From Ischnura elegans (Eukaryota > Arthropoda > Insecta > Odonata > Coenagrionidae), in NCBI RefSeq assembly GCF_921293095.1, contig NC_060256.1, positions 88,071,851 through 88,135,850 of the forward strand: DNA of 64,000 nucleotides, read 5' to 3'. The position numbers were made by a program, and so were the translations under genes. The notes under the pieces were generated by a model that ran no database searches, was not told the DNA's origin, and was given only the letters and a program-made list of their open reading frames with translations. This document shows positions 20,390 through 30,314 of the stretch, piece by piece. Every line of letters starts with the position of its first letter. Position 1 is the first letter of the stretch.

Positions 20390-20710
20390 CCTAGTGGAGC
20401 CAGCAGCAAGAGAGACGCCTCCATGTAGAAATGTTCCCGTTCTGTGACTCTGTGAAATCTTCTCCCTTCCAACAGAGGCGTGCGTCGTCAGTGCATGAAC
20501 ATCCACTGCCACCCTCGCGCCACTGAGCTAATTGAGCTAATGAACGCCCTCAACAGTTAATTAACCAATTCAGCGACGGAAACACGAAGCCTGAGGAAAA
20601 CTAACGGTGCTAGCACATATACTACCAGGCGTTCGTCGAATATTCACGTGGTCCGCTACCTTTGCGGCATTGATAAAAAGTATAAAATTAATAGAACCAC
20701 GGATTGGTCC
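20390..20710. other. No recognisable feature
   Basis: A GC-mixed stretch with no frame or repeat I can assign. Confidence 0.45.
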
Positions 20711-20714
20711 ATAG

Positions 20715-21118
20715 TTTGAATGAAGATTTCTTATTCTTTTGTTGCATTAAAGAGATCATCTGAAAGGTCCATCCCACTTTTTCTTCATTTGCGTTTGCTT
20801 CCGTTGAGGCATTTATATATTTATAAGGTCCTACGATGTTTCTATGCTAGATGTTGCAACTCAAAAATATTTCAGTCCCTGCCTTCTCCCTTTACCCTGC
20901 GTAAAATAAGTGTGCCCTTACCACAACCAAATTTGACTTTGTTTAAAAGATTTTTTTGTACGTAGGGCCAAAGGTTTTTAATTTGTTACCCCAGTCATAC
21001 TGTATTTCAAAGTCTTTGAAAAAGTTTTTGCAAAATGCACATTCTTGGCTTCTCACTAAAGAAAGTGTAGAACAAATATTGTTATAAAATATTGATGTAA
21101 ATGAATTATAAATACTAC
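20715..21118 (+). pseudogene. CR1/Jockey-type LINE ORF2 C-terminal fragment
   Basis: The frame 20720-20965 reads RSIPLFLHLRLLPLRHLYIY and KVLRCFYARC, then QPNLTLFKRFF. It is colinear with the end of the 719-residue RT at 39522-41681 (PLFIELNILPLRYMYCYKVL, KPNLTMYKRSFF). After a frameshift at the T-run near 20951, another frame continues GPKVFNLLPQS and LKKFLQNAHSWLLTKESVE to a stop near 21087. So it is the family's C terminus with an indel, truncated upstream. Confidence 0.65.
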
Positions 21119-21220
21119 TTCAGTTGTTTTTTTTCATGCACGCACTTAAGCTTTGTTAGTATAGATTATCAAGGTAACACAAAATGAGCTACACTATATG
21201 TAAAGCATAATGTATTATTG

Positions 21221-21306
21221 TGCGAAAGATCCACAGAGAAAAAATCATTCGCCTTGGCCGGGATCCCGGTCAAGGCGAATGATTTTTTCTCTGTGGATCT
21301 TTCGCA
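21221..21306. repeat. 86-bp near-perfect palindrome
   Basis: The 43-bp arm starting TGCGAAAGATCCACAGAG is followed immediately by its reverse complement. Only one pair near the centre is mismatched, and the centre is CCGGGATCCCGG (21259-21270). There is no spacer, so it can extrude as a cruciform. The right arm continues into unrelated sequence (CATGATTGTGCATTGCGGG), so the left arm appears to be the added copy. Confidence 0.9.
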
Positions 21307-21309
21307 TGA

Positions 21310-21805
21310 TTGTGCATTGCGGGTGACTCCCGTAAAAGGTATCACCGCGGCTAGTCCCGGTATACTTTAAACTGTAATGTATTATTATTTTGAGGAAGCG
21401 CACACCAACGGCAAGAATTTTTCGTTCCATTTTTATTGCTGTCATCATAGTCCCAGATCAACATATTGTTCCAAAGAATCCACAGATCAATCAAACAAGA
21501 TCCAACCAACAAGACCCAACAAAAAATATTCAGCAGACTAATCCTAATATTTGACCTTAATCCTTAATTACGAATAGTGTGATGGCTGATAAAGGTTAGT
21601 TAAATGAACATAATCTCCGATTAAACCCTTCTAAGCAATCATCTCCTAAGAATTACCCAGGCGTAACCGAAGGGAACATTCTTGTTCGATTAAAAGTAAT
21701 CGCACAAAGTATATCTACTTAATCTGTGACGTTTGAGGTATTTCCAATATTCTACGCACATTTAATTTATTTTCAAAACGGCCGCCATCCGAAATTCCCA
21801 TTAGA
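21310..21805. other. No recognisable feature
   Basis: AT-rich DNA, no recognised frame or repeat. Confidence 0.5.
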
Positions 21806-21811
21806 AGATTT

Positions 21812-22115
21812 ATTCATCATCATCACTAGTCAACAATCCTAAGACTGGTTTTACGCGACTTCCCATTCAATTCTGTTATTAGCTAATCTTTTCACGGCGA
21901 ATTATTCACTTACTCTCCGTTACATCCTTCCCTAACTACTTCAGATATTATAACTGTTATACTTTTTTGCCATTTACTTGTCCCTCAAGAATTTTTTCAT
22001 CAAGTTCTAATTTCTCATCATATGACCGATTAAGTTGTTTCGTCGTCTCATTCAAGTTTTCATACGGCTTCTCTTCCCTCCATCTCTTCTTAATCCTTCA
22101 CTGCATTTTCTATCA
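21812..22115 (-). pseudogene. RTE-alpha LINE 3' end, diverged
   Basis: Starts TCATCATCATCACTAGTCAA and CAATCCTAAGACTGG like the 10213-10917 fragment and keeps its order (TTAGCTAATCTTTTCAC, TTACATCCTTCC, TTGTCCCTCAAGAATT, CGGCTTCTCTTCCCTCC). The coding part is too diverged to read. Minus strand. Confidence 0.55.
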
Positions 22116-22347
22116 TAATACATGAAACACTACGCTTTTTGCCGGTTATTTCTGAAGGGCATAATTCTTCCTCTCCAACGCATTGTGCATCAGACATGTT
22201 TCACCCCGTCATTATATTATGTGGTTCTCTAAGCAGTCAGTATGTACCGATGGTGATCAGCTTCTAATTATGTTGGAGGAAGTCAGCTCCCCGCATGAGT
22301 AACGAACGAGTGAGAGTATTTACTCACTAAATATCTACACATATATG

Positions 22348-23015
22348 CAATAGGGTAGTTTCCTTCATCAAAGAAAACGAAAGGCATTGATTACGATTCG
22401 TTACCCACCATTAGTGTATTCATAATATACGAATTATTTGGTTTTAGAAATACCGGTTTAGACGAATGGCAATGGTCAATTTTATCCTCATTTGAAAAAG
22501 GCCAGATTGGCGCCCATGCGATGCCACTCCACGTGACGTCACAGGGACCTACTTTCTATATGAGTAGATAGGAGTTTTACATAGTCTGAGATTACCAATG
22601 CATGCATGAGGCACAGAGCTCAGGGAAACATCTCTTAGTAATCACAAATTAAAATTACCTAAGTTCGGAAAGTTTCCTTCGTTTGATAGGGGAATAATAA
22701 TCCTTATTTAAGCCAAGCGCTACCTGCTAGCAGGGTACTCTGCTACCTGCTAGAATCCTGCGTCGTATCAGCGCTCATAGCCTCGCCCCAAGGTCACCTC
22801 ACTTGCGGCAGCGGGAACCAGAACGACGTCACACGGAGATTTCCCGGCATTCATACTTAGCCGTCGCGTTTTCGCGCGCTTGAAAATTTCACTTTTCATT
22901 TAATCGCGAAAAATAGATATCGTCAATTAAAAATCTAAAAGCGTGTGATACGTAATCCAGGACCAATAATCTTTCGATTTAGGCAATAAAAAAATAATAG
23001 GAAACCACCCTATTG
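22348..23015. mobile_element. MITE-1 copy B (forward, reference-like)
   Basis: 668 bp from CAATAGGGTAGTTTCCTTCA to AATAGGAAACCACCCTATTG. The two ends form a 17-bp inverted repeat CAATAGGGTRGTTTCCT. Internal landmarks are ACCCACCATTAGTG, a TTATTTAAGCC word, a doubled GCTACCTGCTAG motif near the centre, and CGCGCGCTTGAAAATT near the right end. No reading frame spans it. Flanks ATATG/CGGCC show no target duplication outside the ends. Confidence 0.85.
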
Positions 23016-23019
23016 CGGC

Positions 23020-23780
23020 CCAAATCCGTTACATTCACACGAAATCTATCCATCTATCGGGTGGGCTGTAATTCTTATTCCATCGCTTTTATGCAATGCC
23101 TATAAGTCAATCTCTATCGCTGAGAGTTCTTTCCAACTCGCAACATGTAATAATTTTTAGATCGCCGATAAGTTTTCTCTGTTACTGAGTTTTGCTCCTT
23201 GATTAATTCCGATCTCAATATTTGATGAATTATCAAGTCCGAAGATTCAAGCTTGATGGAGGAGTGGATTTTTTTCCATGCCGAAATAAATACTTGTAAA
23301 TTTCCAAGATAAAAAAATTATTAAAACCTAGGTTTGGATGTAACTAGATCATCTTCCAGGATGTTAAAACCTTGAAAATGATGTAGTAACATTGTGATCT
23401 AGGTCGTAATAATTTTATAATAAGGGAAAATTCCAAGTACTTCTTTCAAACCCGAGATGAAAAATTCGAATCGCATTAATGCACAAAAGATTCTACTAAA
23501 ATGCGGCATTTGACCCCACTCCTTTATTACCAATGCGCAGCTTTGCCAATCAAAAATCATCCTCTAACGAGTCACTTATCTGAAAGAGATGAAGATCGTT
23601 TTCCGCACAATTACGCCCTTATACTTATCCCGCGCAAGGCGTACACATTCACACGATATCTATCCATCTATCGCGAAGGGCCATTATCGGAAACCTTATT
23701 CCGTCGCTTTCCCTAGGAGTCCTTCCCCTATTGCTTTCCAGGAGTCCCCATCCACCCCACCAGCGTAAGTCTATCCCTTC
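23020..23780. other. No recognisable feature
   Basis: AT-rich DNA. A block around 23640 (ACACGATATCTATCCATCTATCG) resembles 23037-23060 (ACACGAAATCTATCCATCTATCG), a short local duplication of about 22 bp spaced 605 bp apart. Confidence 0.45.
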
Positions 23781-23789
23781 AAAGGGGAA

Positions 23790-24065
23790 GGTGGGAGCTC
23801 AGAGGGAGAACCCACCCCCCCCCCACCCCCCACGGCACCCTTTCCTTTCTCCCCATCTGCTCAGGCCTACGAACAATGAATCCGCTTGCCCCCACCCACT
23901 TTCGTCTCCGCATAGCTGTCTGTTGACACAGGGGATGAACGTTTTTGTGTCTCCAACCCTCACGTAGTACCCCCCTCCTCCCCCCCCCCCCCCAAAGATT
24001 CGCTCTCTGCTTCAAGTCCCCTTCTCCACCCCCCACACCTCTCCACCTGCGCCGGGGGCGGCAAG
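23790..24065. repeat. C-rich low-complexity stretch
   Basis: Poly-C runs at 23814-23830 and 23979-23993 inside a C-rich sequence. Open frames in both directions are a composition effect. Confidence 0.5.
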
Positions 24066-24089
24066 CGACGCGCCAACCCCCCTCAAATC

Positions 24090-24530
24090 ATGACTACACC
24101 GCCAGTGAAATGGGTAAAAGTATCGAAGAAAATGTAATCGGCCTCAATTACAAAGCCAATATTGAAATTAATTACAACTCCATACTACTTTGTAAAAACC
24201 TAGAGTACCACTACAAATGGAATCGGTCCCAATTACTATGTCATATTTGCAATTAGTTACAACTCCTTATTACTTTGTACAAACCCGGAGTACCACTACA
24301 AATGGCATCGGCCTCAATTACAATGTCAATTTTGCAATAAATTACAACTGCATACTACTCTTTGGAAAACTAATCACTAGAGTTACACCACGAGTGAAAT
24401 GGGAAAAGTATTGCAAAAATGTAATCGGCCTCAATTACAGTTACATGGTACATTTTGGAATTAATTACGATTGCATATTACTCTTTGGAAAACCAATCAC
24501 CAGGTTTACAATTACAATTCCATTTGTATA
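24090..24530. repeat. Tandem repeat, 85-117 bp units
   Basis: The phrase ATCGGCCTCAATTACA (or a variant) begins units at 24136, 24221, 24306 and 24423. Each unit also has AATTACAACTGCATACTAC-type sequence. The last, longer unit also repeats CCRSAGTGAAATGGG from before unit one, so the array is of higher order. The repeat keeps a frame open (IGLNY...INYN.ILL), but the codon pattern is that of a repeat, not a known protein. Confidence 0.7.
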
Positions 24531-24539
24531 ATGAAATAT

Positions 24540-25360
24540 CTTTAGATCATCTGAGCATTGTAGGTATGTAAAAACCATTACGTGGCCTAAAATAGACCTT
24601 GTACGCGGTAGGACAACTAACTTTCCAATGCGCTTTTAAATATTGCAATAATGCCTTTATTTTTTGAAAGAATGAATTTTATAATTATTTATAGTACTGA
24701 TTATTATATTATTTATTTTGCCCCAATACATGATGTAATCCCTGCCAATGTTTTCTCAAACAGCAAGTACTTACATGTAAACCATCATTTAATAATTATT
24801 TAATACCACTGCATAAAATAATGTTTAAAATATTTGATTTGGGCACCTTAGGCATAAAAAAATGTGTTGTACCAAAATGTTTCACCTATGGATGAGTTTC
24901 ATGTAGCTGGAATTACTTTTCGATCAGCGCGCGTGTAAAAACAGATTTTCACTTTTGATTACTAAAATGTGACGATTCCTCGTACGAGCGTTGATAAAGG
25001 GATTAATTACATTTATTTAATCCATCGGTTACAAGTAAACGTAAGAAAGATGTAATCGTTAACAATAATTTGATTGAGTTCGTTGCATCACAGCACTGGA
25101 CACCACAAACTAGAGACGGGAAAGCGGCCGTGTGAAGTCTTCCGACTTCTTTTAATCCCTGGCTTTAGTTTTTACACCCTCACATTCGTCATTTAAAAAA
25201 TATATCTTCCGGTCTACGGAATCTGTTGTGTAGTGTATCTTTAAAAAATATCTTTTCCTTTATGGGTTGGTTGTCGCTGTCTGCTAGGTCGTCAAGGTAT
25301 TTCGCTGCGGTTTTCTTCACTATATCGTTAGCTGCTGACTCTTTGCTAATGAAACTCGAA
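24540..25360. other. No recognisable feature
   Basis: AT-rich DNA without a recognised frame, repeat or RNA gene. Confidence 0.5.
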
Positions 25361-25364
25361 CTTT

Positions 25365-25432
25365 GCTAACTCGAACCCGCGACCTCTTGTTTGGCAGGGA
25401 GGAATTTACAAGACTGCCACCGAGGCCGGCAA
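25365..25432 (-). repeat. tRNA-like SINE head next to the tRNA gene
   Basis: The minus strand reads GGCCTCGGTGGCAGTCTTG, CTGCCAAACAAGAGGTCG and CGGGTTCGAGTTAG. This matches the head-like sequence at 12811-12890. It starts only a few bases downstream of the tRNA at 25439-25511. Confidence 0.4.
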
Positions 25433-25438
25433 AAAATC

Positions 25439-25511
25439 TGTTTCCGCCAGGGATCGAACCTGGGACCTTCCGCGTGTCGGGCGGATGTGATAACCACTAC
25501 ATAACGGAAAC
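25439..25511 (-). tRNA. tRNA-Val-like gene, apparent anticodon GAC
   Basis: A 73-nt cloverleaf. Acceptor GTTTCCG pairs perfectly with CGGAAAC and is followed by discriminator A. The anticodon arm is TCCGC / CCGACAC / GCGGA and the T arm is CCAGG / TTCGATC / CCTGG. The A box (AGTGGTTATCAC) and B box (GGTTCGATCCC) are good. TTTTTT follows two bases after the 3' end, a proper pol III terminator. The sequence resembles animal tRNA-Val (GTTTCCGTAGTGTAGTGG...). Oddities: position 33 is C instead of the near-universal U, the anticodon GAC is unusual for eukaryotic Val, and one D-stem pair is mismatched. It is a real gene, a variant or a recent pseudogene. Confidence 0.6.
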
Positions 25512-25700
25512 ACATAATATGGCGAATATATGGTGAATCCCATCCTTGGTGGCAATAACTTTACACCTGTTCGTGTTACTTCGTACAAAATTACTTGATT
25601 CACGCTGTGCTTTGAAAAAATCCTCTTGGGTGCTTGAAAGAGGGTGACTAATCACCAGTATTCTACATGCATACTTATTGATAATTTAAAAAAAATTGTA

Positions 25701-26075
25701 CATCCTTCTCTACGGAAGTGAGGAATGGACAATGACGGGAACGGAGAAATTGTGTGTGGAGGCTTTTTAAATGTGGTGCTACAGAAGACTGATGAGGACC
25801 TAATGAATCGATGGAGTCTGTAACGGGTAATTCCAAAGTGTATGAGCCTCATGAAAACCTCGATTAAAAAAACGAAAGAACATTGTAGGCCACATCTTAG
25901 GAAGTGATGGCTCAATGAAGACAATCGTCGAGGGACAAGTGGAAGGCAAGAACGGAAAAGGAAGACCTCGAACATAATATAATATATTATTATTAATAAA
26001 TGCATCAGATTAGAAGGATGTGAAAGAGAAGTAATACGTAGGTGTGAAAAGTTTGGCTGACAGCAGAATTGAGTG
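25701..26075 (+). pseudogene. RTE-alpha RT C-terminal fragment and 3' UTR
   Basis: The plus strand gives ILLYGSEEWTMTGTEK, VEAF, stop, MWCYRRLM, then, with stops and frameshifts, remnants of GHILRHDG and the VEGQVEGKNGKGRPRT region (25935-25975). The UTR follows (GGATGTGAAAGAGAAGTAATACG, GAGTGGAGA). Colinear with the reverse complement of 10213-10700. Here tryptophan is kept where the 10-kb copy has a stop. Dead copy. Confidence 0.7.
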
Positions 26076-26079
26076 GAGA

Positions 26080-26400
26080 TCAGAAACTAATATTAGGATT
26101 AGTTATAAAAACATTTTCCTTTTATTCTTGTCAGCTGTTAAACCGTATTTGCATAACCACAAAAAAATTCTTTATAAAATATATGCAGGAACGCTTCAAA
26201 TACTACAACTTAGTAGCATTTTCGGCTATTTTTATCAATTTTTAAGGAAACATTTTAATGTGCATCACGTATGATAGGTTATGGTTAAAGACAACTTTAA
26301 CATTAAATGGATATGTATAACATGTTTGGCAATGCTCCACGAAATGTTTTCATTTCACATATATTTATTGAAAACCTCTCATAGATGCCCGTACCTTTAC
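26080..26400. other. No recognisable feature
   Basis: AT-rich. A 76-residue open frame at 26044-26274 has no motif. Confidence 0.4.
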
Positions 26401-26666
26401 CAATAGGGAGGTTTCCTATCATTTTTTTATTGCCTAAATCGAAAGATTATAACTCCTGGAGTACGTGTTGCACGCTTTTAGATTTTTAAATTGCGATATC
26501 CATTTTTCGCTATTAAATGAAAAGTGAAAATTTTCAAGCGCGCGAAAACGCTACGGCTAAGTATGAATGCTGGGAAAATAATTTGTATATTATGAATACA
26601 CTAATGGTGGGTAACGAATCGCAACCAATGCCTTTCGTTTTCTTTGATAAAGGAAACTACCCTATT
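26401..26666. mobile_element. MITE-1 copy C, internally deleted (reverse)
   Basis: Both ends of MITE-1 are present (CAATAGGGAGGTTTCCTA at left, GGAAACTACCCTATT at right), but about 390 bp of the middle is gone. GAATGCTGGGAAAA joins directly to TAATTTGTATATTATGAATAC at about 26578. This is the usual route by which shorter MITE subfamilies arise. Confidence 0.85.
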
Positions 26667-26669
26667 CCC

Positions 26670-27770
26670 ATATCACGAGAAATAGGGAATGTCTTCAGGT
26701 ACCCTACTGACGGTTACACAAAGCCTGCAACTCATTTAGCATTGTAAAGCTGCTTCTACTTAACAGTATGCTTTCTTAGGCCGGTCATGCCAGCCGCTCT
26801 AAATTTAATATGTAGTTCGTGCTTTGCTGACAGAAGTGCCTTTTATTCTAATGATTACAGTTCTATGTATTTGAAAAACAACACTAGAATTGCCAAATGG
26901 GTCAAATCTGGGGAGCGTCCCAAAGTAAATTCGAAAATTAAAAAAATAAAGACCACCCTAAGGAGACAATAAAAATAGTTCTACATAATGGTATTTTCCT
27001 TTAGTGGTGCCCTAAGAAAAGTCTTGTTTCGATGATAATATGAACAATATTAGATCAGGAGGCATGATCAACACATAAGGGTAACTAGAGTTAAACCTAC
27101 GAGATCGTATCCTTATACTGTATCCATTATCCGGGAAAATAAGCTCTATACAGTTGTTCATATTGCATAAGAAGGATCATCTAAATAGCGAAGAAGAAAC
27201 CTTGCTCGGTTTAAGTAAAGTATGTTTTACCGGGGGACATATAATTCTCAAATAGTACCTAAGTATCAATTACAGATTCTTTTACTTTCACTGATCTTAC
27301 TTTCTATTATTATTCCTAATCACAATTTATGTGACTATTTATTACAGTGTAACTAGGGTTAACACCAGTGTTAGAATTCCAGCGAAGCCATATATTTTCA
27401 AAGCGAACTTCAAACTTGGGGTATATTAATTTTCACCCGTGCGCTTGACTGCATACGAAGTCACTTGTTTCATGCAGTGCTTTGAAATTCATCGTCAAGT
27501 AATAACGGCAAAGTAAGGTTTATATCTCTGAAAGTGGGTTGCTGATAGTTACAGTGCGCAGTTGCTATATTGAAAATCGTGACACACAGTACCCTGGCAG
27601 CTTATGAATCATCGACTGGCATTTCTGCCGAGTTGGTGGCAACCACGCTCCTTTTTTCCTCCCTCACCCAAGACGGAGCAGCTGGCACGCGTATAGAAAC
27701 GTCAAGATAAATAATAAGCGGTATTGAATTTATTAGCGATATGTAAAGAATGTTTTATATGTAAAAGTCT
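26670..27770. other. No recognisable feature
   Basis: Unique-looking DNA. A 61-residue open frame at 26787-26972 (cysteine pair near the start, lysine-rich end) has no recognisable motif. Confidence 0.45.
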
Positions 27771-27771
27771 T

Positions 27772-28418
27772 CAATAGGGTGGTTTCCTTTTATTTTTCCA
27801 ATGCCTAAATCGAAAGGTTTATTACTCCTGGAGCACGTATTTCACGCTCTTAGATTTTTGAATTACGATATCTATTTTTCGCGATTAAATAAAAAGTGAA
27901 AATTTTCAAGCGCGCGAAAACGCGATGGCTAAGTAGGAATGCTGGGAGAACTCCGTGTGATGTATTTCTGGTTCCAGCTGTCGCCTTGTGAGGTGACCTT
28001 GGGGCGAGGCTTTGAGCGCTGATACGATGCAGGCTACTAGCAGGTAGCGCTTGGCTTAAATAAGAATTATTATTACCTTATCAAGCGAAGGAAACTTTCC
28101 GAACTTCCGGAAATTTTAATGGGTGATTATTAAGAGATGTTTCCTTGAGCTCTGTGCCTCATTCATGCATTGGTAATCCTAGACGATGTAAAACTCCTAT
28201 CTACTCGTATAGAAACTAGGTCCCTGTGACGTTACGTGGAGTGGAATCGCATGGGCGCCAATCTGGCCTTTTTCAAATGAGGTTAAAATTAACCATTGCC
28301 ATTCGTTTAAACTGGGATTTCAAAAACAAAATAATTGTATATTATGAAAACCCTAATGGTGGGTAACGAATAGCAATCAATGCAGTTCGTTTTCTTTGAT
28401 GAAGGAAACTACTCTATT
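27772..28418. mobile_element. MITE-1 copy D (reverse)
   Basis: 647 bp from CAATAGGGTGGTTTCCTTTT to GGAAACTACTCTATT, colinear with copy A. It lacks most of the doubled GCTACCTGCTAG block (a single GCTACTAGCAGGTAGCGC remains near 28032) and has scattered substitutions. Confidence 0.85.
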
Positions 28419-28419
28419 C

Positions 28420-28684
28420 ATCGTACAGCATACGTAAGTATCAATCAATTTTCGATTTAATCATTGGTTTTGAAGTTAGTAAAGAATTACGTTGCTTAGG
28501 TCGAATCCATCAATTTTAGTATTATAAACAATATCGTGTAGGTTAGATTTCCTGTGACAGAAATTTCGCCAAAGCTACGTCGTATTTATATCACCACGAA
28601 TGAAAATTCCATCAAATTAAACATGATTCCATGTTTTCATTGAGGTAAGATTGTTTTCGTCGTAACTTATCGTTCACATGTTAT
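28420..28684. other. No recognisable feature
   Basis: AT-rich DNA with no assignable content. Confidence 0.5.
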
Positions 28685-28727
28685 AATAAAAGGTGGTTGC
28701 ACTATCCACAATTATTTGATGCGACCG

Positions 28728-28752
28728 ACGCGCTTCGGCAGCCATCATCAGG
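28728..28752 (-). ncRNA. Hammerhead-ribozyme-like core
   Basis: The minus strand reads CCTGATGATGGCTGCCGAAG followed by CGCGTC. The CTGATGA box is perfect and GCC-GAA-G-CGCG-TC follows, but the stem II loop is nearly absent compared with the other arm and A15.1 is G. Likely inactive as it stands. Confidence 0.45.
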
Positions 28753-28768
28753 ACGACGTCTTACTACA

Positions 28769-28797
28769 CTTGATGATTCTATGAGCCGAAACGCGTC
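28769..28797 (+). ncRNA. Hammerhead-ribozyme-like core (mirror arm)
   Basis: The plus strand reads TTGATGA, TTCTATGAGCC, GAAACGCGTC. GAAAC and the palindromic ACGCGT are intact. The first box has C changed to T, and the 5' half of stem II (GGC) is missing. The two arms have lost complementary parts of the same core. Confidence 0.45.
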
Positions 28798-28844
28798 GTA
28801 AGTATTAATTAATTGTGGAAAGTCCAACTACCATTTATTGCAAT

Positions 28845-29845
28845 ATGCCGAACTTCCGCTATACTATATCACGCCTGAATTGCTTTAACATATCTTAAAA
28901 ATGCGACTAAAGAGTTATTTTAACAAATTTCTTGACAAATAACGCAAAGAAATTTATTGAAATAAATTTCGTTTATAAAATACGAACGATTATTTTCATA
29001 TTCCCAATTGAAAAATAAGAGAAATGGAAGTCATCGAAAGCAGAATACTTGTAATATCTCCACAACTGAGTTTCACTTTATTTCTGACGCTCCTCTTAGT
29101 TGTCACGCTATATATTTTTGTATTTAATTTATTACAGGCTCCGTAATAACACCTTATTAGAGGGGCAGTCTGGCCAGGTTTGCTGGTCGCCGATCGCCAA
29201 GAGCCCCGAGCTTACTGGGACGGGACCCCTTTCGTCTATCGTGGAGAGGAGAGAAAAGGTGTAATAAAAAAGTACTAAGATTGCTTGAACAAAGGTTCAT
29301 TTTTGCAATTATTAAATTCTACGTTTTAATTAGTTGCTTTATCAACAACTGTGTAAACAGATTATGTAAAAAAATAAAAAATAAAGGTGTCAAAAGATCA
29401 AATAGAACATAATACTTCTTGAAAGGGTTGTACAAAAAAATTATTTTACAGGTTTTTTTTATATTTTTGGTTCAATTAAAAGGAAGAAATTCAGTAACTA
29501 GATAAAAGAACCATACTGCATTATTAAATTAAAGAAGCTGTGAAATTATCACTTTTTACAGCACTTTTACTCTTAAGAAATTTCTATTTTTAAATTAAAT
29601 TTTATCTAGTTTTTAAGAGCCACAATAGCATTGAAATCCATTTCCAGGCAAGCAATTTCCAAAAAGTTTCAAGGGGACGACCCCCAAATATCCTGGAAAG
29701 AAGGGCCCCTCAATGAACCTCAGTCGAGGGCCCCCAGTCCAATCCAGACCTCCCCTGCACATCAACTCTTCTGGAATGCCCGACGATCTTAATAAGATCA
29801 ATAAACCTTTAAAAAAACATTTATGCCCTTTTTACCCATAAGACT
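28845..29845. other. No recognisable feature
   Basis: A 1-kb AT-rich stretch. No frame or repeat recognised. Confidence 0.5.
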
Positions 29846-29846
29846 C

Positions 29847-30087
29847 TTAAAGGCCGTTTTACACGGTACACGGAATTGCGCAATCTGACGTACGTGCGAA
29901 GGCGCAATTAAAAATGCGTCGTGTAAGGCGGTTAATTGCTAGAACACATGCGAGAATGCGTGGATGCGAGACGGCAACATGACCCCTGTTCTAATTTCGT
30001 TCATGCATTCGCGCAATTCCACGCCATTTTAGAAATTAATGCAGCTCTAACCTGCGCAATTCCGTGCCCCGTGTAAAACGGCCTTAA
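29847..30087. mobile_element. MITE-2 copy 2 (opposite orientation to copy 1)
   Basis: 241 bp between TTAA at 29847 and TTAA at 30084. Ends are TTAAAGGCCGTTTTACACGG and its complement, with GGAATTGCGCAATCTGACG just inside the left. It aligns end to end with the reverse complement of 15736-15975 (shared GCGAGACGGC-type, CATGCATTCGCGCAATTCC and TTAATGCAGCTCTAACC blocks). Confidence 0.8.
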
Positions 30088-30089
30088 GG

Positions 30090-30310
30090 CAGGAGTCTTC
30101 ACCTTTTTTTAATGCAAGAGTCAAAATTTCAAAGTACAATAATCTTTATTGGTTAAAAAGTTTAATCAATCAATGCGGTTTTGGACATAGCTTATTTTTA
30201 GACTATTGTGTCGATATATATTTTACATTGTAACGAACGAAACAATATTTCCTTTGGCTTCTAGGGGCCTCAAGAAATTAGCGGCCGGAGCCACGGGTTG
30301 AAAGACCTTA
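30090..30310. other. No recognisable feature
   Basis: Short AT-rich stretch with no assignable content. Confidence 0.5.
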
Positions 30311-30314
30311 GCTC

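Larger units (their letters stand above)
28685..28839. repeat. Fold-back element with hammerhead-like arms
   Basis: The left arm (AATAAAAGGTGGTTGCACTA...) and right arm (...CCAACTACCATTTATT) are inverted repeats with substitutions. The inner parts hold GCCATCATCAG on one side and GAGCCGAAACGCGTCG on the other. The layout equals that of the fold-back at 1733-1912, with different outer arms. I read it as another Penelope-type terminal repeat; no ORF is attached. Confidence 0.55.

Noticed and set aside
20269-20472. Minus-strand frame at the end of the nested element
   Set aside because: It crosses the MITE-3 right end, the outer element end and flanking DNA, so it cannot be one gene.
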